Shown: one piece after another, positions 37,574-45,718 of the stretch
Position numbering within the stretch: the stretch's first letter is position 1
Layout: every line of letters begins with the position of its first letter
NCBI GenBank assembly: GCA_028554795.2
Contig: CM068839.1
Coordinates: forward strand, 10,877,220-10,941,219
Direction of reading: 5' to 3'
Origin: Sinohyriopsis cumingii
Lineage: Eukaryota; Mollusca; Bivalvia; Unionida; Unionidae
Length of the DNA: 64,000 nt
Notes under the pieces: model-generated
Told to the model about the DNA's origin: nothing
Database searches by the model: none
Seen by the model: the letters and a program-made list of their open reading frames with translations, nothing else
Translations under genes and position numbers: made by a program

Positions 37574-38560
37574 GTCATGAGTGGGAGTAGACCCAACATA
37601 CACTCATGTTTCAGTCCGCCTCTCCCAAATTTAGTAGATGAGTGGGAGTAGTACCAGCACGCACCCAGGTATTTCGCTGTAGAGATTTGTTGGTATAATA
37701 TTTATGCTCGCATTGCACGCTATTAAATTGTTGTCCGGCCCAGGCATGAGATGACGTATGGCAGGCAGGCGCCGATCCACCGTAAGATGCTCCTTGCATC
37801 TAGGGTTTTGGCCTTTAAAAAATTTCGTCTTGTACGAATTTTGAATTTTGAATACTGAATTTGAAAAATTGCCGAAAATTTCTTGACATTTCTGAATTTT
37901 TGAAAACCGCTATTTTGTATTTGTTAGTTTAAATGTGGTACCTTAGATGACAGCCATTTGTATGCTATTTACTTTCTGTTTGTCACCTTGTGTGACTGGC
38001 CCTGATGGTCCTGGGCTTAGACCACCTTGTGTGACTGGCCCTGATGGTCCTGGGCTTAGACCACCTTGTGTGACTGGCCCTGATGGTCCTGGGCTTAGAC
38101 CACCTTGTGTGACTGGCCCTGATGGTCCTGGGTTTAGACCACCTTGTGTGACTGGCCCTGATGGTCCTGGGTTTAGACCACCTTGTGTGACTGGCCCTGA
38201 TGGTCCTGGGTTTAGACCACCTTGTGTGACTGGCCCTGATGGTCCTGGGTTTTGGAACATCTTATATGAGCTAAAATGTTGGGATCTTACATAACCTACT
38301 TGATTATTTTCGGGGCCTATTGATCTTGGGGTATGTCAACCTGTAATTATTTGGGATCATAAGTAAATGCAAATTAGTTTTTGGCCGCCCTGTGCAGAGG
38401 GGCCTGATGGTCATAGGGCTTTTGAATACCTTATATAATGCTATTTGGGACCCTAATGTTTCTCTAATCTAGGTATACGTAATCGTCTTGTGTGGCGGGC
38501 ACTGATGGTCATGGGTGTTTGGACCACCTTTTTACATTAAGGTTTTGGCATCAAAAAACT
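37574..38560 (+). repeat. Left arm of a large inverted repeat around the protease pseudogene
   Basis: In order: GAGTGGGAGTAGACCCAAC, an AATTTTGAATTTTGAATA stretch (about 37836-37855), the 39 bp tandem array, and further diverged copies (GGCGGGCACTGATGGTCATGGG). The same blocks occur in reverse order and orientation at 40130-40810. Confidence 0.6.
37986..38258 (+). repeat. Seven tandem copies of a 39 bp unit
   Basis: The unit begins CCTTGTGTGACTGGCCCTG and continues ATGGTCCTGGGCTTAGA (or TTTAGA) CCA. Copies start at 37986, 38025, 38064, 38103, 38142, 38181 and 38220. The first three share GGGCTTAG and the later ones GGGTTTAG. The length is a multiple of 3 and both strands are open (PCVTGPDGPGLRP on the plus strand), but there is no start or promoter context, so I treat it as a minisatellite. 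Confidence 0.9.
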
Positions 38561-38947
38561 TCATAGTGAGGTGGCTGTCATCTTTTCTTTGAGAGATGGT
38601 AGTGTGGTAGGATTATTGGATGAATTAGTTTGCAGGTTAATTGATAGATAGTGGGAAAAGGGTGGGTGGGGGGAGAAATGTAAAAAAAATTGATAGAATT
38701 GTTTGTTGATACTGTTGTTTCGCTAGAACTTTAGCTTAGCTAAGGTCTATGTATGGTGCGTTTTATGAGGAGTTATTGTAGTGATTTTAAGTTTTAATTA
38801 AGTAGAGTTAACGTTGGGGAAGACGGACATCTTTGCTGAATAATCAGGTCCCAGGGTGACGTAACAAAGACATCCGTCTATAGGGTTGAGTCTTATGTTT
38901 TTCCCTATTTAGTAGGTTCTTGATAATTGTTACTCTGTTGGGAGGGA

Positions 38948-39466
38948 TTCGTACACTGCTTCTTGGAATCCTGTCGTGTGTGCGGAAGATGAACTACCTC
39001 ATCGCAAACCTCAAGACCATCAATCTTATGTCATCAACACGGACGACAGTCATCTCCCAGGAACCCACTGGGTAGCCGTCTACTTTCCTCAAGAAGGATG
39101 TGTGGAATATTTCGATTCCTATGGATTGCCTCCTTTGGAAGACGATATCATTGACTTTATGAGAAGAAATGCTCAGACAACACGATTCAATAATGTGAAA
39201 TTACAAGACACAGATTCCATGGTGTGTGGACAATATTGTGTGTATTTTCTACATCAACGCAGTCTGGGATATTCTTTAGAACATTTAGTGACTTATTTTG
39301 ATCGTCATTCTTCTAGAAACGATGAGAAAGTAGATCGTTGGTTTTGTGACCATTATGCTTATCTTTTGTCTTAAGCTAGGAAACGTAGTGTACATCAACG
39401 GCCCAGTGACTTTAAACAGTGGAAATCACAATTTAATTCACAACGTTGTGAACCTTGTCCAAAATA
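38948..39466 (+). pseudogene. Adenain-like protease pseudogene in element D
   Basis: About 90% identical at protein level to the B protease from SYTASWNPVVCA onward. The first ~10 codons are missing at the junction near 38948, and a TAA at 39372-39374 interrupts the frame before the basic C-terminal tail, which is still recognisable up to 39466. Active-site residues (GTHWVAV, YFDSYG, VCGQYC) are unchanged, so the loss is fairly recent or the sequence was copied from a live element. A GAATAAAAAG poly(A) signal follows at about 39549. Confidence 0.9.
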
Positions 39467-40129
39467 GATAGTTAACTGAAAAAATGTTTGTTAGTTGACT
39501 GAATGGTTAATTTTTTTAAAAAATTGTTAATTGTTAGTTGTTAGTTGTTTGAATAAAAAGTTGTGTTTTGAAAAAAATGCGTCTGTCGTTTGTTTGCCAT
39601 GGGTATCATGAACCATGCTCTTTGACTTCTCTCTTTCCCTCACATCAAACTATTTTAGCGTTCCGACTCGAAACCGTGTAGGGATGTTTCCCTTCGCGTC
39701 TGCGCTTTTACCATAAAAGCGGGGGAGTCTCCAGTTTGACTCAGTAGGGACCAACCAGATTAGATGTCCTTGAACCCACTTAGAAGGTTCGAGTAATCGA
39801 CAAGGATAACTATCTGGGACTAAAATAAATCTGATCAATTAACCTCAAATAGGGTACAAAGAAAACATATATTAAAACCTAAAAATAAATAACATACTAA
39901 TAAACAACACGATAAGGAATCAGGATAATTCGATAGGGGCTACCCAGATTAGGAGTCCCTGAACGTCTCTTAAAGATAGGGAACCAGCCAAACAACCCAT
40001 CTCCCTCTCCTCCTATCATAACACTCTCTAACAACATCCAGCTAACAACAAACGTCACTCTACCGAATAACTAACACCACCACCTATGTGACAGCCCCAT
40101 AACATAGTCTTCATACCCGCAATACCCCA
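39467..40129. other. Noncoding sequence after the protease pseudogene
   Basis: The first ~110 bp still resemble the 3' flank of the B protease (TTGTTAGTT-rich sequence and poly(A) signal). The rest has no gene or motif I can name. Confidence 0.45.
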
Positions 40130-40810
40130 AATTAATACGTATAAGGTGGTCTAAAACCCAGACCATCAGGGCCGCCCGCAACACAAGATAGGACCCATGA
40201 CTAGATTATATAAGGTAGTCTAAAAACCCAAAGACTATCAGGTCCGGCAGCACAAGGCTGCAAACAAACAAGAACTAGGCAGTAGGACCCCAAATTAGTA
40301 TATATAAGGTAGTCTAAAAACCCAAAGACTATCAGGTCCGGCAGCACAAGGCTGCAAACTAAACCGAATTAGGAATTGAGACCCCAAATAACCAATTAAC
40401 AATAACCACTACGCTTTTATCAGCAAAACGTGGACCAAAAACCCAATACCAGCAGGGCCCGCCACATCAAGTGGCAACATCACAACCATAGCTGTCAACC
40501 TAGACTCTAAAAAATACAACTCTAACCAGCTCTCTAACAACAACAGCACAGAGTTATTTATTCAAAATTCAAAAAGACGGAATTTAGACCATGTATACCC
40601 TGATGTCTAAAGCACTAACGACCTGTGCCATAGGCCCACCTCCCGAACCTCAGCCTGGCCTACTTTACCACGAACAGACACCAAAACCATACGTGCAGTG
40701 CACGCCCTAACAAGCAGCAAAGCGACCGTAGGCTGGGTCCATTCCCTCTAGTCGCAAAATCATAGCAACTGAAAAACGAGTGTGTGTTGGGTCCAATCCC
40801 ACTCATCTTG
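40130..40810 (-). repeat. Right arm of the large inverted repeat
   Basis: Complement of units seen at 37574-38560: GGTGGTCTAAAACCCAGACCATCAGG and two ~100 bp direct copies with AAAGACTATCAGGTCCGGCAG (at about 40230 and 40325). Then come TATTCAAAATTCAAAAAGACG (about 40558) and TGTGTGTTGGGTCCAATCCC (about 40780). Confidence 0.6.
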
Positions 40811-41254
40811 GCCCTACACTCAGATCGACAGGCACTCAATGGTGCCTCGATCTGACGGCCAAATTAATAAGTGTTCTGTGAACACATTAAAACCTGGGGG
40901 AAGCGGCACTATACCTCCTCCTAGGAAAAATCAAAAAAACACGTGTGGTGGCATTAACCAGTGGTAAATGTCCAAGTTCGACGCACACCACTTTAATTAT
41001 AGACAACAACAACAAGTCTGACCATCGCGAAAGCAGACCCAGTTATCACGTGACCCCAGCGTTACGACTCAACAATTAAACGACCTACAGCAGTCTATCT
41101 CTCCTACTATTAAAACACAAGGGGTCAGGATAGAGAATAAGACTGCCCATACAAATACGGACCACGAGCCGTTAGTAACTCAACAACACCTTGCTGAAAA
41201 ATCGACCAAGCTAAACAAGATATTGCTACAACGATATTCAGCAAAATCGAGGCA
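40811..41254. repeat. LTR-like repeat copy
   Basis: About 40863-40995 (GTGTTCTGTGAACACATTAAAACC, GGGGGAAGCGGCAC, CACCACTTTAAT) is a diverged direct copy of 42050-42180. No gene seen. Confidence 0.45.
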
Positions 41255-41700
41255 ATGCTGCAAGACGAACCCCAAGAAGTTGAAACTTCCACGCTGGCAG
41301 CGAACCTAGAGGTATCATCATCTAGCGGCGAAGAAGCTGAAGAAGCTAAGCCAACTGAACCGAGAGATACAAAGAAAGACACAAAATACCGGAAAATGGG
41401 ATGGGATCTGCAACTGATGATATCAAAAAGGCGGGACATTACATCAGTGCAGTCCAATACATTAATTGGCGCTAATTGGATACCCCGAAACCACGACCGG
41501 CACAATGGCACTATATAGTTAGAATGTTGAGTCAATTCTATTATGAAGCCTACTCAGCATATTCACTTCACCAGCTGTCCATAGCGGCTAGACACATCGC
41601 ATCACTCCATGGTTATGCCTTTCCTGACACACTTAAAGAAGAAAACAGGACAGCGCAGTTATACAGGGAAGCGGAAGACAAACGGGGAACGTTTGCCTAA
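41255..41700 (+). pseudogene. Stem-loop gene 4 of element D, frameshifted
   Basis: Two overlapping frames. One (from 41255) reads MLQDEPQEVETSTLAANLEVSSSSGEEAEEAKPTE (first part), acidic and Ser-rich, and stops at 41518. The other, open from about 41476, reads PRPAQWHYIVRMLSQFYYEAYSAYSLHQL and ends at 41700, 6 bp before a histone-type stem-loop. A single frameshift near 41480 would join them. There is no counterpart in B's left arm. The assignment to the stem-loop gene family rests on the 3' signal only. Confidence 0.4.
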
Positions 41701-41706
41701 ACAAAA

Positions 41707-41722
41707 AGCCCTTTTTAGGGCT
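41707..41722 (+). terminator. Histone-type 3' stem-loop variant (gene 4)
   Basis: AGCCCTTTTTAGGGCT: same 6 bp stem, loop TTTT instead of TTTC. It is followed by CCTAAATTGCC, with no clear purine-rich downstream element. Confidence 0.5.
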
Positions 41723-42195
41723 CCTAAATTGCCTTTTACTTATAGGGAACCATTTTGGCTTGGTATCCCTCCATGACAAAACTTTATTCACACTAATCCG
41801 ATCCATTGGACCACCGCAAATTCTTTAAGCCTTTACAACCTAACAGTTACTAAACTTTTATATGTTGCTTAGACATATAGTTAAATGGGGCTATTAGGGC
41901 AAATGTTATGTACACTAAGTACTAGTATTAGATAGACCATTAGGAAATAGGAAAATTATTAGACTTGGATGATTTGAACTAATTGCACAGGTGGCTAACA
42001 CACTATTGGTATTTTTTATTGTCCATTAGTAAAACTGGACTTCTAGAATTAAAAAGTACTTCTGTGAGTACGTTAAAGCTTGGGGGATGTGGCACTTTTC
42101 CTTCCCAGGAGTAATTAAAAATCACGCTATGCGTGAACTAACTAGTGATACATGTTCTTAACGAACGAACATCACTTTAATCCAAGTCAGTCAGT
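41723..42195. repeat. LTR-like repeat up to the gene 3 junction
   Basis: Contains the inverted partner of 36155-36240 (about 41970-42045) and GGGGGATGTGGCAC (about 42078-42092). Homology with B starts sharply at about 42200, within (GTCA)n, so the promoter module of gene 3 has been replaced here. Confidence 0.5.
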
Positions 42196-42238
42196 CAGTC
42201 AGTCTGACCATCCATTGTTGACTCATCCTCCTACGAAG

Positions 42239-42577
42239 ATGTGCTCAAGACTAGCCAAGTTGAACGAAGCTTACGTGAATTTGCATCGGATCATGACAAG
42301 TCTGATACCGAGACCTGAAGAGATAGACAATGTTAGAATGTTGAAAGTCACTGAAGACCTGATAGAAGAGCTCTTCAGAGAAGAAATCAAGAAGGAGAAA
42401 GAAGAATGGACGGAGAAGTACAGACTTCAGAAGCAGCAAAGAGAGCAGCAGGAACAAGATAGAGGTTTTGTCGACTGCCGTGTCGACACCAAAGAGTTCT
42501 CCTTCTCATTCCGAAGAAGCAGATCCTATCCTGTAGGAAAGCCTGTCGCCAGACAAACCCACAATCTTAGATCATAA
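42239..42577 (+). CDS. Arm gene 3 copy in element D
   Basis: 112 residues, mirrored homologue of 17513-17875. The head (RLAKLNEAYVNLHRI...RPEEIDNVRMLKVTEDLIEELFREE) differs only by conservative changes. The Gln tract is short and mixed (KQQREQQEQ), and the tail keeps DRGFVDCRVDTKEF with RRSRS. The open frame in an otherwise decayed element suggests selection or recent exchange. The upstream module is lost at the ~42200 junction; the histone-type stem-loop is kept. Confidence 0.65.
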   Translation: MCSRLAKLNEAYVNLHRIMTSLIPRPEEIDNVRMLKVTEDLIEELFREEIKKEKEEWTEKYRLQKQQREQQEQDRGFVDCRVDTKEFSFSFRRSRSYPVGKPVARQTHNLRS

Positions 42578-42615
42578 AAGATTGCCATAGCTCCTCGTTC
42601 ACACAAAAAAACCAC

Positions 42616-42631
42616 AGCCCTTTTCAGGGCT
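42616..42631 (+). terminator. Histone-mRNA-type 3' stem-loop (D gene 3)
   Basis: AGCCCTTTTCAGGGCT followed by ACCCA and CTCTATACAAGAAAT, a slightly altered downstream element. Confidence 0.8.
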
Positions 42632-42884
42632 ACCCAATACTCTATACAAGAAATACACATTCAATTGCCAATGGTACGTTAGTTAGTTAGAAAAAAAATA
42701 GAAGTGCGTCTATAAGCACATTATTTCTTTATCTTGGTTAGAAAGTGTGACTCTAAGCCCTTCGTTTCCGTCGCTTATCAAAAATTTTAAAATATTGATT
42801 GTCAATACAAAAAAGTGAGTGAGTGTTTCTTTTAGGTCCGCGCGTTTTTGGTGATAATATGGATAATGTAAGTTTTGGTATTAG

Positions 42885-42925
42885 GGGATGTTTTCCTTCA
42901 CGTCCGTGCTTAAAGTATTTATAGG
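42885..42925 (+). promoter_or_regulatory. Shared promoter module (D gene 2)
   Basis: TTAGGGGATGTTTTCC, TTCACGTCCGTGC, then TAAAGTATTTATAGG as TATA box, 45-50 bp before the ATG at 42974. A degenerate half copy (TAGGTCCGCGCG) lies at about 42834-42846. Confidence 0.75.
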
Positions 42926-42973
42926 AAACACTCGTCAGTCTGGCTACCCATTGTCAACAAGACATCAGTGAAA

Positions 42974-43500
42974 ATGAGTAGCAGAATCACAAAACTGTTG
43001 GAACTCCAGATGCACCTGGAATACGCCAGGCGCCTCCTGGACGAGCTGGCTATGGAGGCTGTAGCAGAGAAAGCCAGGATAGAGGAAGAGGAGGAGAAGA
43101 GGAAAAAGAAAGAAGAGGAGGAAAACAAAAGATCTATCCTGCCTCACGTAATTATGAGGCCTATGTGTGAGGCGAAGCCATTGCTACCTCCAGAGCCAAT
43201 ACCAGTGCCACAACCACAACGTCAACAACAACAACCACAACCAGTACAAAGACTAGTGGTTAACCAGAGAGAAAACTGGGAGGAGCTAGAGAGAGAACGG
43301 GAACAAACTCAAGGACAACATCCTAGACTACGGGATAGAAGAAGAAGACAGAGGGAAATCTTCCGAATCCCAGAAACTGAAGATTGGGGTGCTGAGGCTG
43401 ACCATGATCCTCTGCACTCCCATCTGCTACAGTTAACTGGGATAATGACTTGAGCAGGAGATGTGTTTGCGGTGCTAGACCTGGGAGATGCCATCACTAA
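42974..43500 (+). pseudogene. Arm gene 2 copy in element D, late frameshift
   Basis: From the ATG at 42974: SSRITKLLELQMHLEYARRL matches the B gene 2 head. A coiled coil and a longer Pro/Gln-rich middle follow, then RIPETEDWGAEA. The frame then stops at 43451-43453, while the conserved end RRCVCGARPGRC is found in another frame up to TAA 43498-43500. A small indel after the WGAEA box has therefore removed the cysteine tail. The rest is open (159 codons). Confidence 0.7.
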
Positions 43501-43528
43501 CAGGTGCATGTGGAGTTAAAAAAACCCA

Positions 43529-43542
43529 GCCCTTTTCAGGGC
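43529..43542 (+). terminator. Histone-mRNA-type 3' stem-loop (D gene 2)
   Basis: GCCCTTTTCAGGGC (outer A-T pair lost to A-A), preceded by AACCCA, followed by AAACCAAAGCTCTAGAAAAGAAAC; the purine-rich downstream element is intact. Confidence 0.78.
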
Positions 43543-43599
43543 AAACCAAAGCTCTAGAAAAGAAACACTATTCAATTTGCCAATTGTATGAGTGTGGAG

Positions 43600-44160
43600 T
43601 ATTGTGATTATAAACACTCACTCCTTTCCTGGTGTAATTGTGTGTGTGTTTGTATGAGCTCAAGTTCGTTTGTGTGGATAGTAGATTATTGGGTTTTGTA
43701 AGCGTTCACGTACGTTTGTGTAGATAGTAGAGTGTGTGGATTTTTAACCTTCCCTTCTGTGTGGATGGTATGTTTGGGTTTTGTTTTTGCTTCTTCGTGT
43801 GTGGGGATAGTATAATTTGGTTTGATTTGTTGGCTTCTTCGCGTGCGTGGATAGTATATTTTGGTTATGTTTCTGCTTCTCGGCGTGTGTGGATAGTATA
43901 TTTGGGTTTGATTTTGCTTCTTAACGTGTGTGGATAGGATATTTTGGGTTTGTTATGCTTCTCGGCGTGTGTGGATAGTATATTTTGGTTATGTTTCTGG
44001 TTCTTGGCGTGTGTGGATAGTAGATTATGGTTATCTTTGTTTGCTTCTTCGCGTGTGTGGATAGTAGATTTTGGGGTTTTATGCTTCTCGGCGTGTGTGG
44101 ATAGTATATTTTGGTTAATTATTTGTCTCCTCACCTCTGTGTGGATAGTAGATAACATGA
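43600..44160 (+). repeat. Degenerate tandem repeats between D genes 2 and 1
   Basis: About ten copies of a ~50-60 bp unit with GTGTGTGGATAGTATATTTTGG and GCTTCTCGGC cores (first core shown in part). This is the diverged, mirrored counterpart of 16200-16550 in B. Confidence 0.75.
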
Positions 44161-44172
44161 GAAGAGAAAAAA

Positions 44173-44214
44173 TAGGGGATGTTTTCCTTCACGTCCGTGC
44201 TTGACAAATATAAA
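44173..44214 (+). promoter_or_regulatory. Shared promoter module (D gene 1)
   Basis: ATAGGGGATGTTTTCC, TTCACGTCCGTGC, TTGACAAATATAAAC; TATA box about 30 bp before an initiator-like TCATTCGC. Confidence 0.75.
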
Positions 44215-44316
44215 CTCAAGTGTCTGTCATTCGCGCCATTCTACGGAATAACCAAAAAGAAGATGGTGGCAGTGACGGAGTTGTTTAATAATTTGGTAAA
44301 TATATATTATTGATTA

Positions 44317-44847
44317 ATGGATGCTACCTATGTAGTGAAAAGGTTAGAACAAGAATGGAAGTTACCAGAGTGCATGGACTATGCTAATAGCCTAAACGTA
44401 GCCAAAGACCTGGTAGAAGGGATGTTAGAAGAGGAGGAAGAGAGGTTGAGAGGTTTGATTAATCCCCCCTATGGCATAGTGAGAAGCTTAAAGCAATCAC
44501 TTGACAATGTAAGCAAAGTCAGGTGCCTTCTGGAAGATATGTTGTATGGGACAGAGTGGTCTTATGTGAAGAGGGGTCTGGACAGGCTGAAGAAAGGAGA
44601 TGAATTAATGAGGAAAGTGATGGAGGTATAGGTGAAGAAGATAAAAGAAAAATGGTCAAAAGAAAGAAAGGAAGAAGAGAATATAAAGAAGAAATTGAAC
44701 TTTGAGCAACTAAATCAGAACTTGATGAAGGTATAAGACAAGTTTAGAGCGACTGGTCATCCAGACTGGATGCCGGACACGGAAAAGAAGAAGAAGAAAG
44801 GAATCATTGAAAAAGTCAGGCAATGGCCTAAGAAGTGGAGGAAATAG
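44317..44847 (+). pseudogene. Arm gene 1 copy in element D, two stop codons
   Basis: The ATG at 44317 opens DATYVVKRLEQEWKLPECMD and a helical, charged protein. The frame meets TAG at 44629-44631 and TAA at 44734-44736 but otherwise runs to TAG 44845-44847, ending EKVRQWPKKWRK, like the EKIRNWLRKRRN tail of B gene 1. A histone-type stem-loop follows 23 bp later. The N-terminal half shows little similarity to B gene 1, so either they diverged fast or the heads were exchanged. Confidence 0.6.
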
Positions 44848-44870
44848 AAGAAGAAGAAGAAGAACCCAAA

Positions 44871-44886
44871 GGCCCTTTTCAGGGCC
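44871..44886 (+). terminator. Histone-mRNA-type 3' stem-loop (D gene 1)
   Basis: GGCCCTTTTCAGGGCC preceded by ACCCAAA and followed by CCTCATAGGCCTCGAAAAGAAACG. Confidence 0.82.
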
Positions 44887-45712
44887 CCTCATAGGCCTCG
44901 AAAAGAAACGACTTTCTTGCCTCCCCCAAAAAAATTATTTTTTAAATGTTGTATAAGTGTTTGTCTCTTGTCTGTGTTCTCTCTGTACACCCGGCTCTTT
45001 TGCTCAGTCCTGTGACGTCACCTTCCCCTAGTTGCTACATTGTTACAAATCTTCCCTACCGTGACATCAGACGCTATCTTTCCCTTGTCCCTACAGGTCC
45101 AATACTTTTTTGTCCCTGTATAGTCCCACCCATGTTAAAATTTCCCATGTTAAATTTCCCATTGTCCCTATATCGTCGTCGGCGGGGGGGGGGGGGGACT
45201 GTAATGTATTCTTCCATTGTCCATATAAATCTTGTCCCTATATCGTCCCGGGTGGATGGGTGTCTGTAATGCATTTTCCCATTATCCCACTATCGTCCCA
45301 CTTCACTACTATTGTTAAAGCTACATTAAAAATCCAAATCACACACAGACATACACATATACAGTCCCAATCCATTGTCACTATACATCCCTATGTTCAA
45401 TTCCCCTTGTCCCTATACATTCCCAATCCATTGTCACTATACATCCCTATATTCAATTCCCCTTGTCCCTATACAGTCCCAATTCATTGTTACTCTACAT
45501 TCCTATGCTCAATTCCCCTTGTTCCTATACAGTCCCAATCCATTCAATTTCCCTTGTCGATATACAGGCTCAACCTATTTTAATCTTTCCCCTATCCCTA
45601 GAGTTTATAAAAAAAATTCCCCATGTTAAATTCCCATTGATATTCTCACCAACTTTGATATACCAATTTTTAGCGCTGAAGTCCCATTGTCGCTAAAGTG
45701 ACCCACCTTACT
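44887..45712 (-). repeat. Right terminal repeat region of element D
   Basis: Starts with GACTTTCTTGCCTCCCCC, parallel to GACTTTATTCAATTGCCTACCCC in B's terminal repeat. It contains TTCCCATGTTAAATTTCCC-type units, a G13 run (about 45185-45197) and three to four copies of a 56 bp unit (CCAATCCATTGTCACTATAC, about 45366-45560). It ends GTCGCTAAAGTGACCCACCTTACT. Unit size and composition mirror the B terminal repeat, though the sequence is heavily diverged. Confidence 0.6.
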
Positions 45713-45718
45713 ACTAAT

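Larger units (their letters stand above)
33849..45712. mobile_element. Element D: decayed Polinton related to B
   Basis: The left end starts AGTATAGTGGG...TTAGCGACAATGGGAA. The right end, read inward on the other strand, starts AGTAAGGTGGG...TTAGCGACAATGGGA. Both parallel the B terminal repeat AGTAAATGGGG...CTCAATGGGAA. Flanks ACAAAT (33843-33848) and ACTAAT (45713-45718) match at 5 of 6 bases, as an old target duplication would. Inside, only a protease pseudogene and the arm genes 1-3 survive, in the same order as B's left arm but mirrored. The rest is replaced by repeats. I infer a much older insertion of a sister lineage, with later insertions and deletions. Confidence 0.65.

Noticed and set aside
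37986..38258. CRISPR-like array
   Set aside because: Units are directly adjacent without distinct spacers and the DNA is eukaryotic; it is a minisatellite.
37943..38294. Pro/Gly-rich repeat proteins on both strands of the 39 bp array
   Set aside because: Both strands are open only because the unit is 39 bp without stops; no promoter, start context or homologue.
45713..45718. AATTAA as the target duplication of element D using the same 3-base offset as in B
   Set aside because: It does not match the left flank (ACTACA); direct abutment gives ACAAAT/ACTAAT with 5 of 6 matches and was preferred.
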